This document shows positions 1 to 5,174 of a stretch of 5,174 bases of DNA, one piece after another. Both the position numbers and the translations under genes were made by a program. Source of the DNA: Verrucomicrobiales bacterium (GTDB lineage: Bacteria > Verrucomicrobiota > Verrucomicrobiia > Methylacidiphilales > JAAUTS01); contig JAITHY010000177.1 of assembly GCA_031279715.1 (NCBI GenBank), positions 1 to 5,174 of the forward strand. Reading direction: 5' to 3'. The first letter of the stretch is position 1, and each line of letters starts with the position of its first letter. The notes beneath the pieces are model-generated. The model made no database searches. It was not told where the DNA came from and worked only from the letters and a program-made list of their open reading frames with translations.

Positions 1-344
1 GGTTCGAGCTTCAGCGTCAGTTTTTTCGGCGTGGTGCTGTCGGGGCCGATGGCATAGAAGTCCAGTTCCTTGCCCGCGCTGTGTTTGCTGTCGGAGCGCA
101 CCTTGACTGTCAGCGTCGCGCCAGTGTTGGGTTTGGCGGCGCCGGAGGTGAATTGAAACTCCGTGCAGGAGCAGGAAAAACTCAGGCGGCTGGCGCTGAC
201 GCTCACGGTGCCGCTGTTGGTGAACTTGAACGCCGCCGTGTGCCAGCCCTCGCGCAACGGGGCGCCGGCGAGGTCGTTCGCCCACTGCCAGTCGGCGCGG
301 GCGCTGACGGTCAGCAGGACGAGCGGGATGAGGTAACGCAGCAT
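1..344 (-). CDS. Exported DUF1573-like protein, N-terminal part (C-terminus beyond the left edge)
   Basis: The minus strand is open from an ATG at 344-342 to the window edge, giving 114 residues with no stop. Residues 1-17 form a signal peptide (MLRY, a leucine/valine-rich core, then LTVSARA before Asp18), so the protein should be exported. There is no lipobox cysteine, so a soluble periplasmic or secreted form is likelier than a lipoprotein. Residues 34-80 resemble the DUF1573 domain: an H-x(3)-F-x-F-x-N-x-G strand pair (H35, F39, F41, N43, G45), then Ser-Cys-Ser-Cys-Thr at 57-61 (the family usually has SCGCT), then a P-N-x-G turn and a T-L-T-V-K-V strand. DUF1573 domains are Ig-like beta sandwiches of unknown function, common in Bacteroidota, Planctomycetota and Verrucomicrobiota. 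It is divergent from the GH3 gene, with 147 bases between the two start codons. No clear Shine-Dalgarno precedes the ATG, and no in-frame alternative start lies just upstream. The reading frame and signal peptide are well supported; the domain call is from motif pattern only. Confidence 0.75.
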   Translation of the reverse strand, partial: MLRYLIPLVLLTVSARADWQWANDLAGAPLREGWHTAAFKFTNSGTVSVSASRLSFSCSCTEFQFTSGAAKPNTGATLTVKVRSDSKHSAGKELDFYAIGPDSTTPKKLTLKLE

Positions 345-386
345 GGAGATATTGTCGGGATTGGCGAAAAAAATACGAGTGTTAAA

Positions 387-416
387 TTGACGTGCATTTT
401 TTACCAGTGGTAAAAT
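387..416 (+). promoter_or_regulatory. Sigma-70-like promoter of the GH3 gene
   Basis: TTGACG at 387-392 is a 5/6 match to the -35 consensus and TAAAAT at 411-416 is a 5/6 match to the -10, separated by 18 bases. Transcription would start near 423, leaving a leader of about 70 bases before the ATG at 492. The promoter at 4813-4842 has the same -35 hexamer and the same spacing. A 17-bp palindrome fills most of the spacer and runs into the -10. Confidence 0.6.
399..415. promoter_or_regulatory. Palindromic operator candidate TTTTACCA-G-TGGTAAAA
   Basis: This is a perfect inverted repeat of two 8-base arms around one central G. It lies between the -35 and -10 of the GH3 promoter and includes five bases of the -10. 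A dimer bound here would block RNA polymerase, so repression is the natural inference. The length and symmetry fit LacI- or GntR-type sites and also paired RHH half-sites. Flanking GCAT and ATGC extend the symmetry except for two additional T residues on the left. The same half-site recurs at three other places in the two intergenic gaps. Confidence 0.6.
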
Positions 417-456
417 GCGCAAGCCGTGAGCATCAGCGACGGTTAGAATTTTGGCT

Positions 457-469
457 TTGGTAAAATTAA
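457..469 (+). promoter_or_regulatory. Second TGGTAAA box in the GH3 leader
   Basis: TTGGTAAAATTAA lies 22 bases upstream of the GH3 start codon, within the predicted 5' leader. It matches the box at 4850-4862 at 12 of 13 positions. It could be an auxiliary operator about 50 bases from the main palindrome, a spacing at which DNA looping or cooperative binding is possible. Function is inferred from recurrence only. Confidence 0.4.
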
Positions 470-491
470 CCTGAATGGAAAATTGAGTGAT

Positions 492-3400
492 ATGAAAAAA
501 ATGAATATTGCAGCATGTGGCGCGGCATTTGTATTGTCGCTGACGGTCAGCGCGGCGCGCGCCGAGGAAACCCCGAAGTATCTGGACCCAAAGATCGGCA
601 TAGAGGAGCGGCTGGACGATTTGCTGCCGCGGCTGACGCAGGAGGAAAAAATCTCGCAAGTTTCGGACGACTGGGGTTCCAAGGGCATTCCTCGCTTGAA
701 GGTGCCGGGCTTGTTCAAGACCGAGGGTTTGCACAGCCAGTCCTATGGAAAATTCGCGACGGTGTTCCCGCACGCGATTTCGCGCGCGTCGTCGTTTGAC
801 TTGGAGTTGGAAAACGCAATCGGCAAACAAACCGCGCTGGAGTCACGGTCAGCGGGCATCCGTATGTCGTGGTCGCCGGTGCTCGATGTGGTGCGCGATT
901 CGCGCTGGGGGCGCATGGAGGAGACTTACGGCGAGTCGCCGTATCTCGTCGGGCGCATGGGCGTGGCGTGGATTAAGGGTTTTCAAGGCGAGGGCACGGC
1001 GGTGGCGACGCCGAAGCATTTCGCGGCGCACGGCCTGCCCGTCGGCGGGCGCGACAGCATGGATTACGGCTTGTCCGAGCGCGTCATGCGCGAGGTGCAT
1101 TTGGTGCCGTTCCGCGAGGCGTTTGTCGAGGCAAAGGCGGGCGGCGTGATGGCGGCCTACGGTTTGTGGGAAGGCGTGCCGGACAACGCCTCGGTGACGT
1201 TGTTGCGGAAAATTTTGCGCCAGGAATGGGGCTTTGACGGCATCCTGGTTTCGGATTGCGGCGGGCCTGAGCACTTCATTGAAAAACACGGCATTGCCGC
1301 CACGGTCGCGGAAGCGGCGGCGCTGGCGATGACGGCGGGCGTCAACATGGAGTGCGGCAGCATTTACAACAAAAAAGGCGGCATTGCCGCCGCCATTGAG
1401 CAGGGCCTGGCGACGACGGAGCAACTGGACGGGCTGGTGCGCGACGTGCTGCGTGTGAAAATGCGGCTTGGCTTGTTCGACGACCCGAAGGTCGCGACGC
1501 GCTGGCTCAGCGAGCAGGTCGAGGGCAACAATTCGTCGGAAGCGCGGGCGCTGGCGCTCAAGTCGGCGGTCGAAAGCGCGGTACTGTTGAAGAACGACAA
1601 CCACACGCTGCCGTTCACCAACAAAATCCGCGCCATCGCGGTCATCGGCCCCAACGCCGCTTTTGGCCAGGTGGGCGACTATTCCCCAAGTTGGCAGCAG
1701 GGGCGCGTGGTCAGCGTGCTCGACGGCATCAAGGCCCGCGCCGGCAACAGCGTGCAGGTGCTGTACGCGCCGGGTGTGGCGGAGGCGAAGCACGCGGCGA
1801 ATTTGCCGAATGAAAAACCGAGGCCGGCGTCGCCGCTGGATTATTGGTCGGACGACACGTCGAAAATCGCCGAGGCGGTTGAGACGGCGAAGAAGGCGGA
1901 CGTGGCGGTGATTGTGGTGGGCGACCACTCGATACATGACGGCTCGCTGGAAACCACCGGCGAAAACAACGATGGCGCGACGCTGGAGTTCACGGGCGTG
2001 CAGCGTCAGCTCATCCGCGAGGTCGCGGAAAAATCCGGCAAGCCGGTCGTGTTGATTATCGTCAACGGCAAGCCCGTCACGCTGGCGTGGGAGGCGGAAA
2101 ATATTCCCGCGATTTTGGTGACGTGGTATCCCGGACAAGAGGGCGGCACGGCGGCGGCGAAGCTGTTGTTCGGCGACGAAAATCCGTCCGGCAAGCTGCC
2201 GGTGACGTGGCCGCGTCATGTCGGCCAGGTGCCGCTGTGGACGGAGGTGCACCCGTCGGGGCGCCGGTATGATTATTTTGACATGCGCGGCACGCCGCAA
2301 TGGAAGCTCGGCCACGGCCTGAGTTACACGACGTTCGAGTATTCCAATTTGCGCGTGTCACCGTCAGCGACGCCGGGCAACTTCACCGTCAGCGCCGACA
2401 TTGCCAACACCGGCGGCGCGGACGGCACGGAAGTCGCGCAGTTGTATTTGACCGATTTGATTTCCTCGGTCAGCACGCCCATCATCCGGCTGGTCGGCTT
2501 CCAGCGCGTGCCGCTGAAGAAGGGCGAGAGGAAGACCGTCAGCTTTGAGTTGACGCCGTATCTGCGCTCGCTGCTTGACGCGAACATGACGCGGCGCGTG
2601 GAGCCGGGCGATTTTGTCGCGCACGTCGGCGGCGGCGCGCCCAGCAGCAAGAACGAGTACAAACTCAACTGGGCGAAGCGCGAGGAAGGTTCCGCGCATC
2701 GCAAAGCGGAGACGCGCTTCGACGACCCGTCGCTGGGCGTCAGCGGCACATTCAACGACCCGAATGCCTATGCCGCTGATTTTGAATACACAGTCAACGC
2801 GCCAGCCAGCGTCAGCGGCGGCGAAAATTTCCCCGTGACCGTCAGCGTCAAGAACAACGGCAACCTCACCGACGTGACCGAGGTCAAATTGTTCGGCGAC
2901 TTTGAACTCGACTCGTGGCGCTTTGAATTGCAGCCCGGCGAAACCAAATCGCACACCTTCGACCTCGCGCTGTACCGCAGCGGCAACCTGTCGTTGGTCG
3001 CCGGCAACAAGCTCATCGCCAGGCCGCTGACCGTCAGCAAATCGCCCGCGCGGCTGAAGTTCACCAAAGAGCGTTATCCTGTGAACGAGGACGGCGTGCT
3101 GAAATTCAGCACCGACGTGCGGAACGCCGGCAGCGAGGCGTACAACGGCAAGCTGGTGCTGAAGGTTGACGGCCAGCCGGCGGACGCCGGCCAGCCGCTG
3201 ACGCTCGCGCCCGGCGAGCAGAAAAAGGTGAGCGTCAGCCACACCTTCGCCGTCAGCGGCTTGCACAAAGTGCAGGTCAACGACCTGCCCGAGCAGCAAA
3301 TGATTGTAAAAGGCGGCGTCGCGCTGGCGCTGAAGAACCCGCTGATTTGGTTGAAATTCGACGGCAATTTGAAAAACGAAATCACCGGCGAGGAGTTGAA

Positions 3401-4298
3401 CGCGAAAGCCTCGCCGCAATGGGGCGCGGGCAAGGACGGCGGCAAGGCGCTGACGCTCGACAAGGGAGACGCGGGCATCGTCGCCGGCGCGGCTGATCTT
3501 TACCGCAAATCGTTCACACTGTCGGCATTGGTGAAAATTAACAAGCTTGATCCGCAGAAAGAAGAAATCGGCTTGTTCGGCGGTACCGCGCCGATGGGCG
3601 CCGACCAAGACGCGACGGGTACCGTGCTGCAAGTCGGTGTGCGCGAGAAAAAGCCGTTCATGGGCTTCTTTGGCCGCGACATCAAGGGCAACAAGGAAGT
3701 GCCCGTCGGCGAGTGGGTGACGCTGACGTTCGTGTATGACGCCGAGCGGCAGAAAGGCGCGTTCTACATCAACGGCAATCTTGACAAAGAGGAGAACCAG
3801 AAAAATTACACCGGCCCGCTGGACGTCATCGGTGACTCGCCGATGCTGAAACACGGCAATTATTTGTTGGGTGAAGTGCTGGTGGCGCAAGACGCGCTGT
3901 CAGCGCAAGGCGCGAAAGCGCTGGCGGAGAAAGGTGTCGAGGGCTTGCGGACGGGCGAGTACGAATCCGACTGGCGCGCCGCTGACAATGACGCGAAAGC
4001 GGTGAATGTGGTTGCCGAAATTCCGAAAGGCTCTGCCATCATCCTCAGCGTCGAAACCGGCGAGAACGGCAAGGCGGCGAACAGCGCCGACATCAAGCTT
4101 GCGGACGGCGCGAAATCCTATCCGCTGACCGTCAGGAAGGGGGAGCAAATCCGTCTGAAAGTGAAATTGGAAAACACCGGTTTGGGAGCGAACCCCGTGC
4201 TGCGTTCCGTGACCGTCAGCGGCGTGAAGTGGAGTTCTTCCGCCGATTGGAACAAGGGCAAGACCACTGGAAATGTCAGCACTAATGCCGGGGAGTAA
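492..4298 (+). CDS. Exported GH3 glycoside hydrolase (beta-glucosidase/beta-xylosidase type) with Ig-like, LamG-like and beta-sandwich C-terminal modules
   Basis: Family 3 enzymes are retaining exo-hydrolases that release sugars from non-reducing ends of beta-glycans and oligosaccharides. Residues are numbered from the ATG at 492. Residues 1-24 are a signal peptide (MKK, hydrophobic core, LTVSAARA before Glu25), so it acts outside the cytoplasm. The barrel domain (about 30-340) has the RWGR motif (138-141), E144, the Lys-His pair of KHFAAHG (175-181), and the nucleophile Asp255 in L-V-S-D-C-G-G. The second domain (about 365-605) has the VLLKN strand, the acid/base candidate Glu491 (Glu487 less likely), PGQEGG (547-552) and GHGLSY (607-612). 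An FN3-like domain (about 625-725) has the E-V-A-Q-L-Y-L strand at 647. A normal GH3 protein would end there. Beyond it are two Ig/CARDB-like repeats (763-848, 853-942), a LamG-like jelly roll (951-1154) and a last beta domain (1157-1268). The substitutions SDC for SDW/SDY and D-G (494-495) for D-R in the acid/base loop are unusual. The barrel most resembles beta-xylosidase/arabinosidase-type GH3 members, but the substrate cannot be read from sequence. A TTG 9 bases upstream is in frame, but ATG-AAA-AAA gives the better signal peptide. The Shine-Dalgarno is weak (GAGTGA). Single-gene transcription is likely: its own promoter and a strong terminator. Confidence 0.95.
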   Translation: MKKMNIAACGAAFVLSLTVSAARAEETPKYLDPKIGIEERLDDLLPRLTQEEKISQVSDDWGSKGIPRLKVPGLFKTEGLHSQSYGKFATVFPHAISRASSFDLELENAIGKQTALESRSAGIRMSWSPVLDVVRDSRWGRMEETYGESPYLVGRMGVAWIKGFQGEGTAVATPKHFAAHGLPVGGRDSMDYGLSERVMREVHLVPFREAFVEAKAGGVMAAYGLWEGVPDNASVTLLRKILRQEWGFDGILVSDCGGPEHFIEKHGIAATVAEAAALAMTAGVNMECGSIYNKKGGIAAAIEQGLATTEQLDGLVRDVLRVKMRLGLFDDPKVATRWLSEQVEGNNSSEARALALKSAVESAVLLKNDNHTLPFTNKIRAIAVIGPNAAFGQVGDYSPSWQQGRVVSVLDGIKARAGNSVQVLYAPGVAEAKHAANLPNEKPRPASPLDYWSDDTSKIAEAVETAKKADVAVIVVGDHSIHDGSLETTGENNDGATLEFTGVQRQLIREVAEKSGKPVVLIIVNGKPVTLAWEAENIPAILVTWYPGQEGGTAAAKLLFGDENPSGKLPVTWPRHVGQVPLWTEVHPSGRRYDYFDMRGTPQWKLGHGLSYTTFEYSNLRVSPSATPGNFTVSADIANTGGADGTEVAQLYLTDLISSVSTPIIRLVGFQRVPLKKGERKTVSFELTPYLRSLLDANMTRRVEPGDFVAHVGGGAPSSKNEYKLNWAKREEGSAHRKAETRFDDPSLGVSGTFNDPNAYAADFEYTVNAPASVSGGENFPVTVSVKNNGNLTDVTEVKLFGDFELDSWRFELQPGETKSHTFDLALYRSGNLSLVAGNKLIARPLTVSKSPARLKFTKERYPVNEDGVLKFSTDVRNAGSEAYNGKLVLKVDGQPADAGQPLTLAPGEQKKVSVSHTFAVSGLHKVQVNDLPEQQMIVKGGVALALKNPLIWLKFDGNLKNEITGEELNAKASPQWGAGKDGGKALTLDKGDAGIVAGAADLYRKSFTLSALVKINKLDPQKEEIGLFGGTAPMGADQDATGTVLQVGVREKKPFMGFFGRDIKGNKEVPVGEWVTLTFVYDAERQKGAFYINGNLDKEENQKNYTGPLDVIGDSPMLKHGNYLLGEVLVAQDALSAQGAKALAEKGVEGLRTGEYESDWRAADNDAKAVNVVAEIPKGSAIILSVETGENGKAANSADIKLADGAKSYPLTVRKGEQIRLKVKLENTGLGANPVLRSVTVSGVKWSSSADWNKGKTTGNVSTNAGE

Positions 4299-4321
4299 TG
4301 GGGTTTCGCTGACGATGACAT

Positions 4322-4354
4322 AAAAAATGGCGGCTTTTTCAGCCGCCATTTTTA
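4322..4354 (+). terminator. Symmetric intrinsic terminator after the GH3 gene, probably bidirectional
   Basis: A 13-bp perfect stem (4323-4335 with 4341-4353) closes a TTTTC loop. The core is TGGCGGCT paired with AGCCGCCA, with A-rich and T-rich flanks that give a U-tract after the hairpin on either strand. It starts 24 bases past the GH3 stop. It also lies downstream of the convergent minus-strand gene ending at 4468, so it can end transcripts from both sides. Confidence 0.9.
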
Positions 4355-4467
4355 TGGGGCCGGGCCGCGCTTGGAAAGTTATGTGAAACGGCGGCGCCGT
4401 GACTGTTCCGAAGCGTCCGCGCCAGCGCTCCTCCGCTGACAGTGAAAAATTTGCGTCCGGCTGAAAA

Positions 4468-4770
4468 TCAGCGGCTGGCGGCGGCGATTTTTTTTAACAA
4501 GGCGTGTGTTTTTACCGACCACTCCTCCTGCACTTGGAGCCGCACGATTTCCTCCAGCGTGCGCGTGGTTTTGCCCTTTTTCTTGCGCGCCATTGCCACC
4601 AGTGAAGAAACCGTCACGAGGTCACCATCAGCGTCAATCTGGTCCAGACAAGCCTTGACACATTCCTCAATGAAAGCCTTGGCGCTGTGATTGGTGTAAT
4701 CACAAGCCCGCATGACTTCCTTCATGAGGTCTTTGCTGAACCGTACCATTGTTTCCGGTGTGTCCGCCAT
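4468..4770 (-). CDS. Small ribbon-helix-helix-like DNA-binding protein
   Basis: This encodes 100 residues with no signal peptide, so a cytoplasmic protein. Residues 7-45 fit the ribbon-helix-helix (Arc/MetJ) pattern: a short strand T-M-V-R-F (7-11) for base contacts, helix A from about Lys13 to Cys23, a short turn Y-T-N-H, and helix B from Ser29 to about Asp43 with the typical S-x-x-x-F-I-E-E-C-V spacing. RHH proteins bind DNA as dimers and act as repressors or antitoxins. Residues 47-100 are an additional segment with a basic patch A-R-K-K-K-G-K (61-67) and two predicted helices, which I do not recognise. No toxin gene is adjacent on this strand, so a plain regulator is likelier than an antitoxin. 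The start at 4770 is chosen for the full strand. An AGGTGG lies only one base upstream, too close to be a normal Shine-Dalgarno. A later ATG at residue 8 would cut off the N-terminus but keep V-R-F. A TTGGTAAAA box sits just upstream, which would allow autoregulation. The gene converges on the GH3 gene and diverges from the gene at 4921. Confidence 0.7.
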   Translation of the reverse strand: MADTPETMVRFSKDLMKEVMRACDYTNHSAKAFIEECVKACLDQIDADGDLVTVSSLVAMARKKKGKTTRTLEEIVRLQVQEEWSVKTHALLKKIAAASR

Positions 4771-4776
4771 GCCACC

Positions 4777-4787
4777 TGTTTTACCAA
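4777..4787 (-). promoter_or_regulatory. TGGTAAA box upstream of the RHH-like gene
   Basis: On the minus strand this reads TTGGTAAAACA, ending 6 bases before the start codon of the small DNA-binding gene. It lies just downstream of that gene's predicted transcription start (near 4794), where a bound protein would block transcription or translation initiation. It matches the other boxes over TTGGTAAA. Confidence 0.4.
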
Positions 4788-4800
4788 GCGAAAAATAAAA

Positions 4801-4829
4801 ATAATATTTCTATTGACGTTGATAGTAAA
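4801..4829 (-). promoter_or_regulatory. Possible promoter of the RHH-like gene
   Basis: On the minus strand TTTACT (4829-4824) and TATTAT (4806-4801) are separated by 17 bases, matching the -35 at 4/6 and the -10 at 5/6. The stretch is very AT-rich, so chance matches are easy and this is a weaker call than the plus-strand promoter that overlaps it. Confidence 0.35.
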
Positions 4830-4842
4830 AAGATAGCATAAT
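4813..4842 (+). promoter_or_regulatory. Sigma-70-like promoter of the secreted beta-repeat gene
   Basis: TTGACG (4813-4818) and CATAAT (4837-4842) are 18 bases apart, both 5/6 matches to consensus. Transcription would start near 4849, just at the TGGTAAA box, with a leader of about 70 bases. The -35 hexamer, the spacing and the leader length repeat those of the GH3 promoter. Confidence 0.55.
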
Positions 4843-4849
4843 GCTGACA

Positions 4850-4862
4850 TTGGTAAATTTAA
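4850..4862 (+). promoter_or_regulatory. TGGTAAA box at the start of the secreted-protein transcript
   Basis: TTGGTAAATTTAA differs from the GH3 leader box (457-469) at one position of 13. It begins eight bases after the -10, at the predicted transcription start, which is a common position for a repressor site. Confidence 0.4.
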
Positions 4863-4920
4863 GCGCGCTGGGAAACTTCGTCTGGTGGCGTGTTTCAAGC
4901 GCGGCAATTACGGAAAAAAT

Positions 4921-5174
4921 ATGAAAAGAATATTCACGCGCAGTCTGTTTCCCTTGCTAATGACAACAGGGCTGTTGCTGCCACGGCCCGCGTCAGCGCA
5001 AACCAGCGAATGGCAGAACGCCAGCAACAGCAACTGGTCAACCGGCACTTGGTACCCGTCCGCTCCCGCCGCGACTGGGACCGCGATTATTCAAGGAAGC
5101 GGCACGGCGATTGTCAATGTCGGTGCTTCCATTACCGTTGGAGCGGTGTATGTCGGTTACAGCAGAGTTGGCGC
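4921..5174 (+). CDS. Secreted protein, N-terminal part, probably of autotransporter-associated or PEP-CTERM beta-repeat type (continues past the right edge)
   Basis: The frame is open from the ATG at 4921 to the window edge (84 full codons). Residues 1-26 form a signal peptide: MKRIFTR, a leucine-rich core, then PRPASA before Gln27. The mature start is rich in Ser, Thr, Asn, Gly and Ala and has a spaced tryptophan pattern (E-W-x(7)-N-W-x(4)-W) followed by a proline turn and strands A-I-I-x-G-x-G-T-A-I-V-N-V-G and V-Y-V-G. This pattern is typical of the first module of large surface proteins with autotransporter-associated beta-strand repeats or PEP-CTERM anchors in Verrucomicrobiota and Planctomycetota. 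Which C-terminal anchor it has cannot be seen, so the exact class is open. It lies 150 bases from the divergent RHH-like gene. The Shine-Dalgarno is weak (CGGAAAA). It appears to share control elements with the GH3 gene. Confidence 0.7.
   Translation, partial: MKRIFTRSLFPLLMTTGLLLPRPASAQTSEWQNASNSNWSTGTWYPSAPAATGTAIIQGSGTAIVNVGASITVGAVYVGYSRVG

Noticed and set aside
81..413. Plus-strand open frame of 110 codons over the left-edge gene
   Set aside because: It is antisense to the signal-peptide-bearing DUF1573-like frame, has an Arg/Gly/Ala-rich shadow composition, and runs through the promoter region.
483..491. TTG start codon three codons upstream of the GH3 ATG
   Set aside because: The ATG at 492 followed by two Lys codons gives a standard signal-peptide start. 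The TTG only adds three residues and has no better ribosome-binding site.
501..527. Possible lipobox (I-A-A-C, Cys9) in the GH3 signal peptide
   Set aside because: The cysteine is too near the N-terminus and precedes the hydrophobic core, while a good signal peptidase I site (A-R-A before Glu25) follows.
849..2315. Long minus-strand open frame (488 codons) inside the GH3 gene
   Set aside because: It encodes an Arg/His-rich sequence typical of a GC-rich gene read in antisense, with no recognisable domain, and the plus strand has a clear conserved enzyme.
2364..3890. Long minus-strand open frame (508 codons) under the GH3 C-terminal modules
   Set aside because: Composition is typical of an antisense shadow and no motif is seen. 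The plus-strand frame continues with clear beta-module patterns.
4460..4472. Small inverted repeat GCTGA-AAA-TCAGC at the stop of the RHH-like gene
   Set aside because: A 5-bp stem with a 3-base loop and no U-tract is too weak for a terminator. The strong symmetric hairpin at 4322-4354 can serve this gene.
4442..4690. Plus-strand open frame of 82 codons over the small minus-strand gene
   Set aside because: The minus-strand frame has a coherent RHH pattern, whereas the plus frame shows no domain and would start right after the GH3 terminator without a visible promoter.
4686..4704. CRP/FNR-like palindrome TGTGATT-N5-AATCACA
   Set aside because: The TGTGA and TCACA halves are 9 bases apart, not the 6 of a CRP site, and it lies inside the RHH-like coding region away from any promoter.
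1..5174. CRISPR arrays, tRNA/rRNA genes, insertion sequences or attachment sites
   Set aside because: No regularly spaced direct repeats, cloverleaf-like or rRNA sequences, transposase motifs or terminal inverted repeats were seen on reading both strands.

Overview
The window reads as part of a Gram-negative, polysaccharide-degrading bacterium. It is moderately GC-rich in its genes, with AT-rich gaps between them. The best guess is Verrucomicrobiota, perhaps an Opitutaceae-like lineage. This rests on a very large secreted GH3 enzyme with LamG-like and Ig-like extensions, a DUF1573-like exported protein, the start of a secreted protein of the autotransporter/PEP-CTERM beta-repeat kind, and weak or absent Shine-Dalgarno sequences. 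It is an inference from style and was not tested by any search.

Layout. Positions 1-344 (minus) hold the N-terminal part of an exported DUF1573-like protein that runs off the left edge. A 147-base divergent gap (345-491) carries a good sigma-70-like promoter whose spacer and -10 are covered by a 17-bp perfect palindrome, plus a further half-site copy nearer the start codon. Positions 492-4298 (plus) hold a 1268-residue exported GH3 glycoside hydrolase with about 540 extra residues made of Ig/CARDB-like modules, a LamG-like module and a last beta domain. A strong symmetric hairpin terminator follows at 4322-4354. The short gap from there to 4467 shows nothing else convincing. Positions 4468-4770 (minus) hold a 100-residue probable ribbon-helix-helix DNA-binding protein, convergent with the GH3 gene. 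A second divergent, AT-rich gap (4771-4920) has a plausible promoter in each direction. Positions 4921-5174 (plus) are the start of a secreted, probably beta-repeat protein that runs off the right edge.

How it may fit together. Three of the four genes encode exported proteins, and at least one acts on carbohydrate. The word TGGTAAA occurs five times in the two divergent gaps (two of them forming the palindrome), always at or near a predicted promoter or transcription start. I did not see it in the coding regions. This suggests one regulator controls the GH3 gene, the small DNA-binding gene and the secreted beta-repeat gene. The encoded RHH protein is a candidate for that regulator, but a LacI- or GntR-type protein encoded elsewhere is equally possible.
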